DNA of 64,000 nucleotides, from NCBI GenBank assembly GCA_977017575.1, contig CDRNVI010000023.1, positions 186,001 to 250,000 on the forward strand, written 5' to 3'. Made by a program: the position numbers and the translations under genes. The notes beneath the pieces are model-generated. The model had not been told where the DNA came from. It did no database searches and saw nothing but the letters and a program-made list of their open reading frames with translations. Positions 50,611 through 60,572 of this stretch are shown one piece after another. The first letter of the stretch is position 1. Each line of letters starts with the position of its first letter. This DNA comes from Paramoeba atlantica. Lineage: Eukaryota; Discosea.

Positions 50611-51118
50611 GAAATACAAAATAAACATACTTGCAAGTAAACGAGGGCACGGGTTAGCATGCCTATATCATCATATCATGCTCCCCCGGCACGTTATCGT
50701 GAAATGGGGTCTTATAACATGCCCCCCCCTTCTGATTTGCTCGGCGAGGCCGAGCCTTTTTTTTGGTACTATATATTTCCCTCTTGTTTCTTTAATCTTT
50801 ATTTATTTTAAGCCTCTCTTCAGGAAGCTGCTGATGAAGATGTTGAGCTACTGATAGTAGAGTTCTCCGACCTAAGTTCGATGGACACTCTAGGTTCGAT
50901 GGACATCGTTGGGTCTTTCCCTCGCCTAGGATACACAAATCATGAGCATATCTCTGTCCCGGGGGTCGCATACTCTTTTGTTCCCCCAGAGGTCGCAACA
51001 GCGCCGACATTAACTTCCCCAAGCCCATCTGTACCAACAGACCCAAATGGAAGAGCCTATGTTTGTACTATACAGGAGTGGATTCAGATAACAAAGTCGG
51101 GAATAATTGAAACCATGA
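50611..51118. other. Intergenic, no gene seen
   Basis: A + frame at 50881-51138 (85 codons) has a repeated TCGATGGACA and no motif. I do not call it. C-runs at 50725. Confidence 0.4.
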
Positions 51119-51568
51119 GTACCGTTACCCCCCCTTAGATATCCTAGTACGCTACTTATCCTCTTTTGTGGTGAAACCTCTGGGTCACGAGAGGATAAGT
51201 AGCGTACTAGTTTACAGAGAAAATTTTCAGAATTTTTTCTTAAAAAAAATCAGTAGTAAATTTTTTAAGAGTTGTGCACAGTTGTATTCAGAATAGAAAT
51301 ACATCGATAGATACATGAGCGTGTACAAAAACAATTATGTTCACCATATAATATAGTATACTATTCTATACTACCATACAATATAGTATAGAACACATCG
51401 GAGCGGTTGTATCGTGCTAAAAACACTTTTGGCGCAAAGGTCGCTCGAACTTCTTCTAGTACGCTACTTATCCTAGTATGCTACTTATCCTAGTACGTTA
51501 CTTATCCTCAAACTGTCCATTTCGGAGACGGAATGCGGGATATCTAAGGGGGGGGGGGGTAACGGTAA
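51119..51568. mobile_element. C/G-run-capped TIR element, CTACTTATCCT type
   Basis: The left end is GTACCGTTACCCCCCCTTAG and the right end inverted is TTACCGTTACCCCCCCCCCC, then CTTAGATATCC in both. The signature CTAGTACGCTACTTATCC is repeated at 51144, 51458, 51474 and 51490 (some with one change) and inverted at 51194. No coding. Confidence 0.55.
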
Positions 51569-51794
51569 GTAAGTGAAGTTGGATATAAATAAATAATTTA
51601 ACAGCGAGGTCAAAACCAATTTTTGTGTCGATTGCTTTCCTTATTTTTTTAAACGAAGGTTCAGAAATTTAGCATGCCTGTAACACCATAACATGCCTGT
51701 AGCACCATAACACGCCCCCCCCCGGCATGTTAACCTGTAACGCCGTTTATAGTATAACGCAGGTATAACGTGTAGGTAGCGAGTAAGTACTGGG

Positions 51795-52482
51795 AAAAAA
51801 AATCAATAACGTACAAATTTCGATGGATATAATTTCGATGGATATTTTTTATGTGGTCATTCAGACTCCCCCATTTTGAGCGCACCTCGTTTTTCATAAA
51901 AGGTTTCATAAAAGAGGACAGTAAATGTTTCAATGGAGATACATCGGGAGATGTACATCGGGGAGTGTAACAGTAATTCTATCAATACATCAGTCAGCGT
52001 ATACTCTGTCTAGAAGACGAAGAATAGGTTACATTTTCTTTTGAAATATTTTGTTTTTGTGCCACCGTTTCTTTTTGCCCGACGAAGCAACGCAGATCCT
52101 TTTCTTTTCTACTTTTATAGTCATACCCCATCATAAGTCGAAAAATGCATTCAAGAAAGGCCGCCGTATACAATACGGCTCCGCAACATCACATCGGGTA
52201 AGTCACAATGTGGTAGGCTCCTAAGTAGTGGAAAAATGTCACTCAATGCTTTATAATGTACTGAATGTTACTGCGTTCCGCATTCCATCGTGCACGGCCG
52301 TGTGCGCTTTGGCCAGAGATGCTCCTTCCAGAAGCGCATATTCACAAGCAGGTTCTGGGTTAAGAAAATCATCAGTCACGCTTGCCCGTTCCCTTTCTAT
52401 GCCGAATAATTTGAATGGATGTGTCGTACCTAGGACTTTTTTACCCGGACTCAACTTGCACATTCATAAAACATTGTCCTAT
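51795..52482 (+). repeat. Segmental duplicate of 30325-30985
   Basis: Same order and orientation as the copy at 30 kb (see there). Includes CAGACTCCCCCATTTTGAGC near 51865, related to the TTAAGCGCAC elements. The 3' end runs into the next ORF. Confidence 0.65.
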
Positions 52483-53754
52483 CGTCTGTTATCCTTCGGG
52501 GAAAAAGAAACTCTGCAACGGCGGCTCAGACGGCTCGCAGGGCATAAGGTCACTCAAAATGATTTTATGCGACAGGCGCTGAGAAGATGTCTTGGACTTG
52601 AGCGGGCGTATAGTTCCTTTATCAAGTCACGTCTGTGCGCAAAAGTGAGCATATTTTTCTCCAGTAACTGTTTGCCTAACCGTACTGTGCCACGATTCTT
52701 GAATCAGCAAACAAGGCGAGATGGTGCTCGAGCTTATGAGTTCTTGCCTGTTATGGGTCGTCATAAAGGGGTAGAAAAACATGGAAAGGCAGGAACCAAT
52801 ATAACAGAACCAACATCTATGTATGCTTCCTTACCACATTTACGTACAGTTTCCGTGCTGGGTGACATCAGCGTATCTACTCACAACAAAATAACAATAA
52901 GGAGAAGATGCACATTGCTTAATAAAACGTCATCTGGAATCCATTTTCCCTCCAATAATTGGCTGAATGGACTTACGGTTCAACGCATAAAACCAAAAAT
53001 TCACCGGATGCGCAATGTTTTCTGCTCTATTTCTCACGAAACAGAACTTGCTGCGGTTGTAACGTGGCGAAGTTCAAAGTCCTCTGGATCTTGTCAAATA
53101 GTGAAGCATCTAGAATGCTTTGGAATTGATATCATCGACCTATCGCGTATCATATCGTTAAACAGTGATACTTCTCGACGTCGAAAGTTTATTTTTCGAT
53201 ATGTACCACTAAGTCAGCACCATGGTATAAATTCGCTGCTCAAAGCCGAAAACGCCCAAATCAAGCATTTGGCGTCTCATTTGAACAAGCCCGATGCGAA
53301 CCTCCCGTGGTACAGCATACTAATTGCGGCATACTTCGGGCTAAATGAGGCGATTTCTAAGGCACTGCAGCGTGCAGTACTTATTCCTGTCAATGACGCC
53401 CTATCGGAAGTTCGCATCACTCCACAGCTCTTCAATATTTTAGACGTGAATCCAAAGCGCAGAATGTATTCTGAACCAGATTCTCTTCTCAACACTTTTC
53501 CATCGAATGTGCGCATTACACCATCCTGTAGGTCTAAGACAAGTGACCCCAATGATTGGAAATCTTTAAGCTTGGAATGTGAACCGAGCAACCCGTCCAG
53601 CTCAACAATCTGGAATCATCTGCCCGTGCGATTCAGTGAACTTGACCCAACGTTGAAGTACACGACTTGTGAGGTCTTCTTTTCAATCATCGCACCTTCC
53701 GAAGCAACTTACAATGCACCGCTGCATGTGATGGTTGTCGTTCGCATTCAGTAA
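52228..53754 (+). CDS. Unrecognised long ORF in repetitive DNA
   Basis: The open frame starts at 52228 or earlier; the first clear ATG choices lie within the duplicated segment. 508 codons without a stop is unlikely by chance in this base composition. The product is basic and Ser/Arg/Asn-rich (RRLRRLAGHKVTQNDFMRQA, then IDIIDLSRIISLNSD). No known catalytic motif is seen. The first ~85 codons are duplicated at 30720-30985. The minus strand shows shorter open frames that also look partly protein-like (MCKLSPGKKVL... occurs in both copies), so the coding strand is not certain. Likely transposon-derived. Confidence 0.3.
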   Translation: MEKCHSMLYNVLNVTAFRIPSCTAVCALARDAPSRSAYSQAGSGLRKSSVTLARSLSMPNNLNGCVVPRTFLPGLNLHIHKTLSYRLLSFGEKETLQRRLRRLAGHKVTQNDFMRQALRRCLGLERAYSSFIKSRLCAKVSIFFSSNCLPNRTVPRFLNQQTRRDGARAYEFLPVMGRHKGVEKHGKAGTNITEPTSMYASLPHLRTVSVLGDISVSTHNKITIRRRCTLLNKTSSGIHFPSNNWLNGLTVQRIKPKIHRMRNVFCSISHETELAAVVTWRSSKSSGSCQIVKHLECFGIDIIDLSRIISLNSDTSRRRKFIFRYVPLSQHHGINSLLKAENAQIKHLASHLNKPDANLPWYSILIAAYFGLNEAISKALQRAVLIPVNDALSEVRITPQLFNILDVNPKRRMYSEPDSLLNTFPSNVRITPSCRSKTSDPNDWKSLSLECEPSNPSSSTIWNHLPVRFSELDPTLKYTTCEVFFSIIAPSEATYNAPLHVMVVVRIQ

Positions 53755-54539
53755 AATATGACAAAGACATGCGCTGATGGCATTTCGCCCACTCTGGAGA
53801 ATTATTTACTCGTAATTGACGAGAGATCTGACTTTCAGGTGGGTCTTACGGTCCGGGCGGCAGCGAAATCCTTTTTTTTTTGTAATCATATCTTTTGTGG
53901 GATGAGTATATGTCCACTAAGAACTCTTTCAACTCCACCGTCTATGGCGAGTCCAAAAAAATTAGCTCCATCTAATAGATTATATGGTTCGTCGAATGTC
54001 TTCCCAGATCATGTCAGCAACTCGGCGTTCATTGATATGAAATTCGAGAGGAGAAAGAAGGATCGATGCAGTTTCTGAAGGATGTAAGTCGGGAGGAAAT
54101 TCTTGGAATAAATGTTTTACGCACTCGAGGAATCCTTCCGTAAAAAGATTGCTGTGAGCTGCAAAGCATGGAGTGCTTCGGATAGGAACTCCTCTAGCGA
54201 CTTAGGATTTGTAACTTCAGTGGTGTCTTCCATCCCCTGCTGCGCCTTAGAGCAGCACTCTTCCAAATGTTTGTAACAAAAAAACGCTCACTTGCTAGGG
54301 TCACCCATCATATCCAATACTGGCTATGTAGCACCTTCGATGAATATTCATCGAAGGTGCGGCACAGATCTACACGCGCAAGTCAGCGAGTGCCTTTTCA
54401 AATACGGCACCTCAAAGTACACTCCTCTTCTCATTAATTTCTATTGCGGTGAAGCCAGGTCACCGCTCCCCTTTAATCGAATGCGTTCCGTAGCCAAGGT
54501 ATTAATAAAACAAAGCAAAAAAAAATAATAACTTGTTTT
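53755..54539. other. Unassigned region with a perfect palindrome
   Basis: No confirmed gene. On the minus strand about 53990-54220, FLECVKHLFQEFPPDLHPSE and HINERRVADMIWEDIRR look coding but lack a family. A 30-bp perfect palindrome lies at 54331-54360. Confidence 0.35.
54331..54360. repeat. 30-bp perfect palindrome
   Basis: GCACCTTCGATGAAT is followed directly by its exact reverse complement, without a loop. Confidence 0.9.
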
Positions 54540-55957
54540 CCCGACAACCCAGGGCGCTCCAGCTGAGGAGCGTGGACAAGCCCCTTCCCCCGAAAATTTA
54601 GCAGAGCTCCTTGGGAGGGGGTCCTTACGTAAACTGTACGCACTCCAATACCCGGCTTGGAAGGAATACACTGCCGGTGTATGCCATGATTTTATTAACA
54701 AGTCAGTGGAGGGCAAGGTCGAGATAGCCTGGAACCTCCTCCTCGCCGTTAAACGTTTCCTTTTTCTCCCCGAGGACAAGCTGTCGCAACGCCAGCTAGC
54801 GCGCGAACTTAGAATGCGTGCCATTTAGAGGGTTCGGAGACCTTGGCTCCATCCCCGAGTCAGGCCAACGGCCCCCCGTGGTCTGTCAAAAAACGGGTCG
54901 AGGAATTGTGCAGGGAGGGTTGCTTCTCCAGGGCGGCCAAAACGATGGAGGCGCCCCTCAATCCTCCGGCCAACCCCACTGCGGCCCTAGAACAGGCAAA
55001 ACGTCTATACCCCACAGGCGGGCCCTACACTGCGGGGAAATTCAGGTACAATAGGGGCCGACACGGAACCCTACCCTCCCCCGCCGATGTGGCCAGGAAG
55101 GCCCAAAGCCTGGCCCCTATCCGCGCCCCCGGACCTACGGGATGGACCAAGGAACTGCTTGTCCCAGTCCTCATGGAAGATGGATCCCGCGACTGTGTCA
55201 CGTGGATAATCCACGGGATAATGACCAACTCCCCCCCCCTCAATGAGGGAACTGCTCACGGGGGCATCCTTAAAACTATTCACCAAACCGGACTCCCCGG
55301 CGGGGCACCACTCTTCCTACAGGCCCATTGCCATGGGAGAGTGCATCCTCAAGGTGGCGGGGCTCCTTGCCCTGGAGAAAATCCGGGAACATCTCCCCAC
55401 TTACTTTCAGGGCATCCAGTTTGGAGCCCAATACACGCAGCGGTGTGAGCACATAATTTATAATGTGCGACAGCACTTCAGGGACAGGCCGAAGGAGGTC
55501 ATCGTGGCTGCAGACCTCGAGAACGCTTTTAATAGCATCTCACGGTCGGCAATTTTTAGGGCGGTGAGGGGGGATTCGAAACTTCTCCCCATTGAGGGCA
55601 TCACCCTTTTCATCTACGGCACCACAAGTATCCTTCAACTTGGGGAAGGCCAATGCATCACGAGCTCAAGGGGGGTCAAGCAAGGTGACCCCATGGCTCC
55701 CATCCTATTTGCCATAGGGATCCAGGGGGCAATCGCCAGAGTGGCGGCCAACTTCACAGGCACGCTGAAGGTCTGGGCGTACCTGGATGACGTCACCTTT
55801 GCTGGTGAAGCCCTAAAGGCCCTCCGCGAGGAGCTGAAACATCTTGGGCTACGGTTAAATACCGCTAAATGCAAAGTAGCTACCAGACGCGAGGACCTCT
55901 TCTCCGAGTTCTCCGGATCTCGCAAGATCGATACCTCAATCTTAAATTATTCTTAGA
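54540..55957 (+). pseudogene. Second LINE (CRE/SLACS-like), reverse-transcriptase part
   Basis: First frame to a stop at about 54828: LRKLYALQYPAWKEYTAGV and LSQRQLARELRMRAI. Second frame from 54843: RVEELCREGCFSRAAKTMEA and PIRAPGPTGWTKELLVPVLM. Third frame from about 55243: SYRPIAMGECILKVAGLLAL, VIVAADLENAFNSISRSAIF, GVKQGDPMAPILFAIGIQG and the catalytic VWAYLDDVTFAGEALKAL (~55776-55830), then LRLNTAKCKV. Two frameshifts. It ends about 35 bp before the TRAP1 start; thumb and endonuclease are missing. The matching C-terminal part is at 34390-35490. Confidence 0.75.
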
Positions 55958-55991
55958 TCTTCCTTTCCCTTTTTTTCCACTCTACCCACCC

Positions 55992-58781
55992 ATGCGACGC
56001 CTCCCTTGCTCCGCGGCACGCACCCTCTCCCGATCCCGTTTCCTCGGGACCCGCACTTCTTCCGCTTCTTCTCCCTTCCCCTCTGCCTCCCTCTCCGCTC
56101 AACCCCTCACGATGAGCTCCGAGTCTTCTGCTTCTGCTTCTTCTCCTTTATGTGTCACCTCTGCTCGGTTTCATTCTACCACGAGTACTACAACAACAAC
56201 AAACGTAGACGCAACCCCCACGAACAGCTCCAAGACCAAGAAGGTAGAAAATACAAAAACTCAAGAAACTCAAAACGATCAAGAAGAAAACAAAACAACC
56301 AATGAAAGGGAAGACAAAATGAAAACTGAAAATGCGAATGAATCCGTGACCGATAAAACGGGAACCCCAAACACAACAACTTTGGGTGACACCGAAAGCG
56401 AGACCTTACCGAATCCGGAGTTTACGAATGAGAGCGTCGTGGAGCCGTTTGAGGATTCCGATGGGTTTGCGGAGTCCAATGCGAAGGCTTCTGAAGATAC
56501 GGACAAAGCCTCGGAGCTGGATCTGAGTGCGTTGCGCGAGACTGAGGTGGTCACGGGGAGTGCGGAGGAGATGACGTTTAAGGCGGAGACCCGGCAGTTG
56601 TTGGATATCGTCGCCTGCAGTCTGTACTCCGACAAGGAGGTATTTGTGCGGGAGCTGATCAGTAATGCCTCGGATGCGCTGGAGAAACGACGACACTTGG
56701 AGCTGAGTGAGCCGGAGAACTATGCCCGGGAGGATACGGATGAGACCCCGGGGGTGGCGATTTATGCGAAACAGGCGAAAAACCAGTTTGTGATTGTTGA
56801 CACCGGGGTGGGGATGGGTAAGGAGGAGTTGGTGAATTGTCTCGGCACGATTTGCAGCTCCGGATCTCGGGCGTTTCTCAACCAGCTAAAGGAGAAAGGA
56901 GAGAGCACGAAGACCATGGAGAGTATTATTGGACAGTTCGGGGTCGGGTTCTATGCCGCCTTTATGGTTGCAAAGAACATTAAAGTGTACTCCCGGAGTG
57001 CGGCAAAAGGCTCGAAAGGGTATTTGTGGGAATCTGATGGTCACGGGTCTTATCGTATCACGGAATGCGAGGGTGTCGCTAAAGGGACCAAGATTGTGCT
57101 TGAGATGAAGGACACCGAACTCGCGTTCTGCACCCCAACGGTCGTGGAGCGTATCATTAAAAAGTACTCCAACTTTATCTCATTTGACATCACATTGAAC
57201 GGAAACCGTATCAACACGGTCAAAGCGCTTTGGATGAAAAACAAGAGTGAAGTAAGTGAGGAGGAGCACAACGACTTTTACAAGTTTGTGAGCGGAGCTT
57301 ATGACACTCCTCTGTTTAAGCTACATTACTCCATTGATGCCCCGTTAATGATTCACTCCTTACTTTATGTCCCACAGACCCATGCGGAGAAATTTGGCGG
57401 TGGGCGTCAAGAGTGTGCGGTGAATTTGTACTGTCGCAAAGTGTTAATCCAAAGTAAGGCGAAGAATGTGATCCCCGAGTGGTTACGGTTTCTGAAGGGT
57501 GTCGTCGACTGCGAGGACCTGCCGTTGAACATTAGCCGCGAGCACACCCAAGACAGTGCGTTAATTCGCAAGCTCAGCGCTGTGATCACCAAACGTGTAC
57601 TGAAATGGCTGGACGAGGAGAGCCGTCGGGACGCGACCCAATACGAAAAGTTTATCAAAGAATTTGGGTTCTTCTTAAAGGAAGGAGTGTGCACCGACAC
57701 GGTCAACAAAATGGAGATTGCGAAACTGCTGCGCTTTGAGAGCAGCCATGGGGATACCCCCGGGGTGTTGTCGAGTTTGGACCAGTACATTGATCGTATG
57801 CCCGCGAACCAGACCCATGTCTACTACCTCACCGTGCCCTCGCGGGATACCGCAATGGTCAGCCCGTATTACGAGCAGTACAAACTCCATAACCTGGAGG
57901 TCCTAATTCTCACGGAGCACATTGACGAGTTTGTTGTGCAGCACCTGGACAGCTACCGGAAGTATAAAATGCAAAACATTGAGACGTTTGATGCCAATCT
58001 CGATGGCGCCGTGCAGGCCAAGAAGAAGATTGACGGGGATAAGGCAGAGACGAACGTCCAGCCCGAGCTCTCGGAGACCCAATGCAGCGCTCTGGCGGAT
58101 TTCTTCACGAAGCGCCTGCTGGGGAAAGTGGGCATGGTAAAGGCCACGCACCGCCTCTCGAGCAGCCCGATTGTTCTTGTCGATCACGAGAACGCGCAGA
58201 TTCGTAAGATGATGAAACTGATGGGAAAGCAGGACGCCCCGAACTTGAAGTACAACATCCATTTTAACCCGAAGCACAGTTTAATCCGGAAGCTCTACAC
58301 GCTGACACAGAGCACTGGAAGTTCGGACATAGAGCTGGCTGGACTTCTGGCCGAGCAGCTGTTTGACAATGCGCTAATCTCCGCCGGGCTATGTGATGAC
58401 CCACGAACCATTGTGCAGCGGTTAAATGCTATGATGTCGAAAATGGTCGAAAAAGTCGCAGAGCCCTCGGAGGTTTCGCAGCAAGAAGAAGTTCGCGGCG
58501 AAACCGGGGCAAAGGAAACGAATGACGAAAAAGATCTTGAGAAAGAAACCGCTGCAGCAAAAAATGTAGGAAAGGAAGCCTCGGAGGTTTCGCAACAAGA
58601 AGAAGTTCGCGGCGAAACCGAGGCAAAAGAAACCCAAAACGAAAAAGATCTTGGGAAAGCAACCGCTGAGGCAAAAAATGCAGGAAAGGATGCAGCAGAG
58701 AAAAAACAGGCAGGTGGAAAGTCAACAACGTCAGAAAAGAAAGGGGCAAAGGGTCGAGGGCAAAAAGGAAAGAAGGAATAA
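55992..58781 (+). CDS. TRAP1: Mitochondrial HSP90 (TRAP1 type)
   Basis: 929 residues from ATG 55992, preceded by a pyrimidine tract with AG at about 55956. An earlier in-frame ATG (55869) would read LINE sequence and is rejected. Residues 1-60 are Arg/Ser/Ala-rich (MRRLPCSAARTLSRSRFLG), a good mitochondrial presequence. Residues 60-190 are a polar, acidic linker absent from usual TRAP1. The ATPase domain from ~195 has ELISNASDAL, DTGVGM, GTICSSGSRAF and GQFGVGFYA. The middle domain has LPLNISREHTQ with the catalytic Arg. Dimerisation domain to ~820. The tail is Lys/Glu-rich with two 38-residue repeats (SEVSQQEEVRGET). An ATP-driven matrix chaperone. Longer than the ~700 residues usual for TRAP1. 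Confidence 0.95.
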   Translation: MRRLPCSAARTLSRSRFLGTRTSSASSPFPSASLSAQPLTMSSESSASASSPLCVTSARFHSTTSTTTTTNVDATPTNSSKTKKVENTKTQETQNDQEENKTTNEREDKMKTENANESVTDKTGTPNTTTLGDTESETLPNPEFTNESVVEPFEDSDGFAESNAKASEDTDKASELDLSALRETEVVTGSAEEMTFKAETRQLLDIVACSLYSDKEVFVRELISNASDALEKRRHLELSEPENYAREDTDETPGVAIYAKQAKNQFVIVDTGVGMGKEELVNCLGTICSSGSRAFLNQLKEKGESTKTMESIIGQFGVGFYAAFMVAKNIKVYSRSAAKGSKGYLWESDGHGSYRITECEGVAKGTKIVLEMKDTELAFCTPTVVERIIKKYSNFISFDITLNGNRINTVKALWMKNKSEVSEEEHNDFYKFVSGAYDTPLFKLHYSIDAPLMIHSLLYVPQTHAEKFGGGRQECAVNLYCRKVLIQSKAKNVIPEWLRFLKGVVDCEDLPLNISREHTQDSALIRKLSAVITKRVLKWLDEESRRDATQYEKFIKEFGFFLKEGVCTDTVNKMEIAKLLRFESSHGDTPGVLSSLDQYIDRMPANQTHVYYLTVPSRDTAMVSPYYEQYKLHNLEVLILTEHIDEFVVQHLDSYRKYKMQNIETFDANLDGAVQAKKKIDGDKAETNVQPELSETQCSALADFFTKRLLGKVGMVKATHRLSSSPIVLVDHENAQIRKMMKLMGKQDAPNLKYNIHFNPKHSLIRKLYTLTQSTGSSDIELAGLLAEQLFDNALISAGLCDDPRTIVQRLNAMMSKMVEKVAEPSEVSQQEEVRGETGAKETNDEKDLEKETAAAKNVGKEASEVSQQEEVRGETEAKETQNEKDLGKATAEAKNAGKDAAEKKQAGGKSTTSEKKGAKGRGQKGKKE

Positions 58782-59277
58782 AAAAATGCAAGTTTTGATC
58801 CAATAGATGTCGTATAATTTTAATACCCTGACCAGTGATTGCTACTGTCTCAGTTGCTGAGCGGTTAAAGTGTGCTTAACCTTGAATTTTTTGCTTTTGC
58901 TATTTTTCAAATACACCTCGAATTGACATGAATGGATTAAGGCTTCGGAAAAGAAACATAGAAGTATTTATATTATTTGAATAAACTATAGGCGCAACCC
59001 GTAGTGAATACAAATTAAAGACCATTAGGTAACGTTCGAAATGTTTTCTATTCACCGAAATATTCTTTTTTTCCTATTCATTTGCTAAATTTTATTGGAA
59101 AATTGAAATTTCACAGCGTTGTGTTTCTTTCGTTTGCAATTTTTTCATTCATTCAGCTTTAATTTCTACGTGTTTGTTGCTCACTTGCGGGTCTGACGAG
59201 TGGGTGAGAATTTGATGTCTGCCCATTCTATATTTCTTAAATTTTTTGAAGCAATTTATTGGCTTTACTCTATTCAC
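58782..59277 (+). other. Intergenic: TRAP1 3' region and next leader
   Basis: AT-rich, no gene. T-rich stretches at 59055-59160 could serve the next gene's trans-splicing. Confidence 0.4.
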
Positions 59278-59997
59278 ATGCCACACATACCCGCCCAGGT
59301 ACGTCTAGGGGTAAACGACGCAGACACCATTGCTCTACGTGAGCGTTCTATTCTAAGCTCTCGAAGCCTCAACCAGCGTGCGATGCAGCTGAAGAAACGC
59401 AAAGCCAGCGATGTGTTTTCCGAGTCCTTCGCCACGGATTCACTTTCTAGAATACTTCCCTGTGGAAGTTCGCGTGCTCTCGCAATAGAACGGGAGGTTG
59501 CAAGGATTGAGGATAAAAGTTCAACATCACAAAAAGGAAATACATCATATAAGGAAACAAGCAACGTAGAATCGAACACGAGACGAACGAAGCTACTCGA
59601 TCTTGATGAAAAGAACAATGAGAAGACAACGCTATCATTGAATGAAAATAGTTTGTCCGTAGACTCTGCAGAGGACGTCGACTCAGAAGAGGAACTGGAA
59701 AGGGAGCTTGAGAAACTTCGTTCGACGAAACAGTTAGTCAATCGCAATGCCGAAACATCCTTTTCAAGAAACAAAGAGGGGGCATCAATGCATGCCATAG
59801 AGTCAGGGGAACAGTCAGACCTTCTTTGGATGGAAGATGGTTTGGAAATTATTTCAGAAGAGGACGTCGACTCGGAATCCAATAATTCCGACACTCTTAC
59901 GAGTACTTCGATTCGCACCGCTGCTAAAACATTGAATCCGCTGGCACAATGGGAGCGCACAAAAAGCGAGTCATTTTTGTCACGTCACTTTAAATAA
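59278..59997 (+). CDS. Acidic nuclear-like protein of unknown function
   Basis: 239 residues if translation starts at ATG 59278 (MPHIPAQVRLGVNDADTIAL). An in-frame ATG at 59215 would add 21 mostly hydrophobic residues. Basic helix RSLNQRAMQLKKRK, then Ser/Glu-rich sequence with DVDSEEELERELEKLRSTKQ (coiled coil) and EEDVDSESNNSD. The conserved-looking end is LNPLAQWERTKSESFLSRHF. The acidic block plus a short coiled coil and a C-terminal Trp motif faintly recall splicing factor Cwc15, but I cannot support that name. Same strand as TRAP1, 500 bp downstream. Confidence 0.65.
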   Translation: MPHIPAQVRLGVNDADTIALRERSILSSRSLNQRAMQLKKRKASDVFSESFATDSLSRILPCGSSRALAIEREVARIEDKSSTSQKGNTSYKETSNVESNTRRTKLLDLDEKNNEKTTLSLNENSLSVDSAEDVDSEEELERELEKLRSTKQLVNRNAETSFSRNKEGASMHAIESGEQSDLLWMEDGLEIISEEDVDSESNNSDTLTSTSIRTAAKTLNPLAQWERTKSESFLSRHFK

Positions 59998-60217
59998 TCT
60001 CTATTTTGGTTTTTCTTTCGGTGCGGGTCATTAGCCAAGGGACCACATCGGTCCACGAGTGTGCTTATAAAGATTTGTTCAATTTGCCGAGAACGGATGG
60101 TCTCTGCGATGACTTTTGCTCAGGTTGAACCCCTCTGGCAGGTCGGTTTTTGCCCCTCCCTCCTTTTTCGGCTTCGAAAAACAGGTTTCATCTTTTGGAA
60201 TTGATTGACACAGTACC

Positions 60218-60349
60218 TTATGCGGCCGCAGTGCTCACTTCATGAACAGTAGCAGCAATGCGCTCCAACTTTTTCGTTAATTCGGTGACAGTACGAGTGC
60301 TTAACACTGATGCTAGAGCCAACTGCTCGTAATCATTTCCGTTTGCCAT
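60218..60349 (-). CDS. Possible 43-residue small protein
   Basis: ATG 60349 to TAA 60218 on the minus strand: MANGNDYEQLALASVLSTRT, then VTELTKKLERIAATVHEVST. It is amphipathic helical and well composed for its size. Against it: opposite strand to every other host gene and very short. No family recognised. Confidence 0.3.
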   Translation of the reverse strand: MANGNDYEQLALASVLSTRTVTELTKKLERIAATVHEVSTAAA

Positions 60350-60425
60350 CCTTCGACTTGTATCGATATCGTCAAATTTAATCTAAACTTAGTTTACCTA
60401 TAAAACTCAATATGCACTTTTTATA

Positions 60426-60510
60426 GGGAACGCCCAGATTGTAAAAGCGGCGATGCAAGACTGGTACCGCCGGGGCATGCGCTAACTGGGCTGGGTGGGA
60501 GAGGACAAAC
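60426..60510 (+). mobile_element. Second LINE, extreme 3' fragment
   Basis: GNAQIVKAAMQDWYRRGMR and a stop at 60485, matching GNAQIVQAALQDWYRRG at 35430-35486, plus a short 3' tail with GGGC. About 85 bp, a heavily 5'-truncated LINE copy, 60-150 bp upstream of an LRR gene. Confidence 0.7.
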
Positions 60511-60572
60511 TTTTTTACACTTCAAATTTCCTTCACAGCCGAATATCTACATAGCTTTACAAGAGAACACTC

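Noticed and set aside
55869-55991. Upstream extension of the TRAP1 frame to an ATG at 55869
   Set aside because: That stretch is LINE reverse-transcriptase DNA read out of frame; the targeting sequence begins at 55992 after a pyrimidine tract.
58840-58900. tRNA-like words (TGAGCGGTTAAAG)
   Set aside because: No acceptor stem, anticodon arm or T-arm around it. No tRNA gene was found in the window.
59274-59960. Minus-strand 228-codon ORF opposite the acidic protein
   Set aside because: Mirror frame of a Ser/Glu-rich gene; Ser-rich composition is the expected shadow.
59278-59997. Naming the acidic protein Cwc15
   Set aside because: Only an acidic block, a short coiled coil and a C-terminal Trp agree; the conserved Cwc15 N-terminus is not recognisable.
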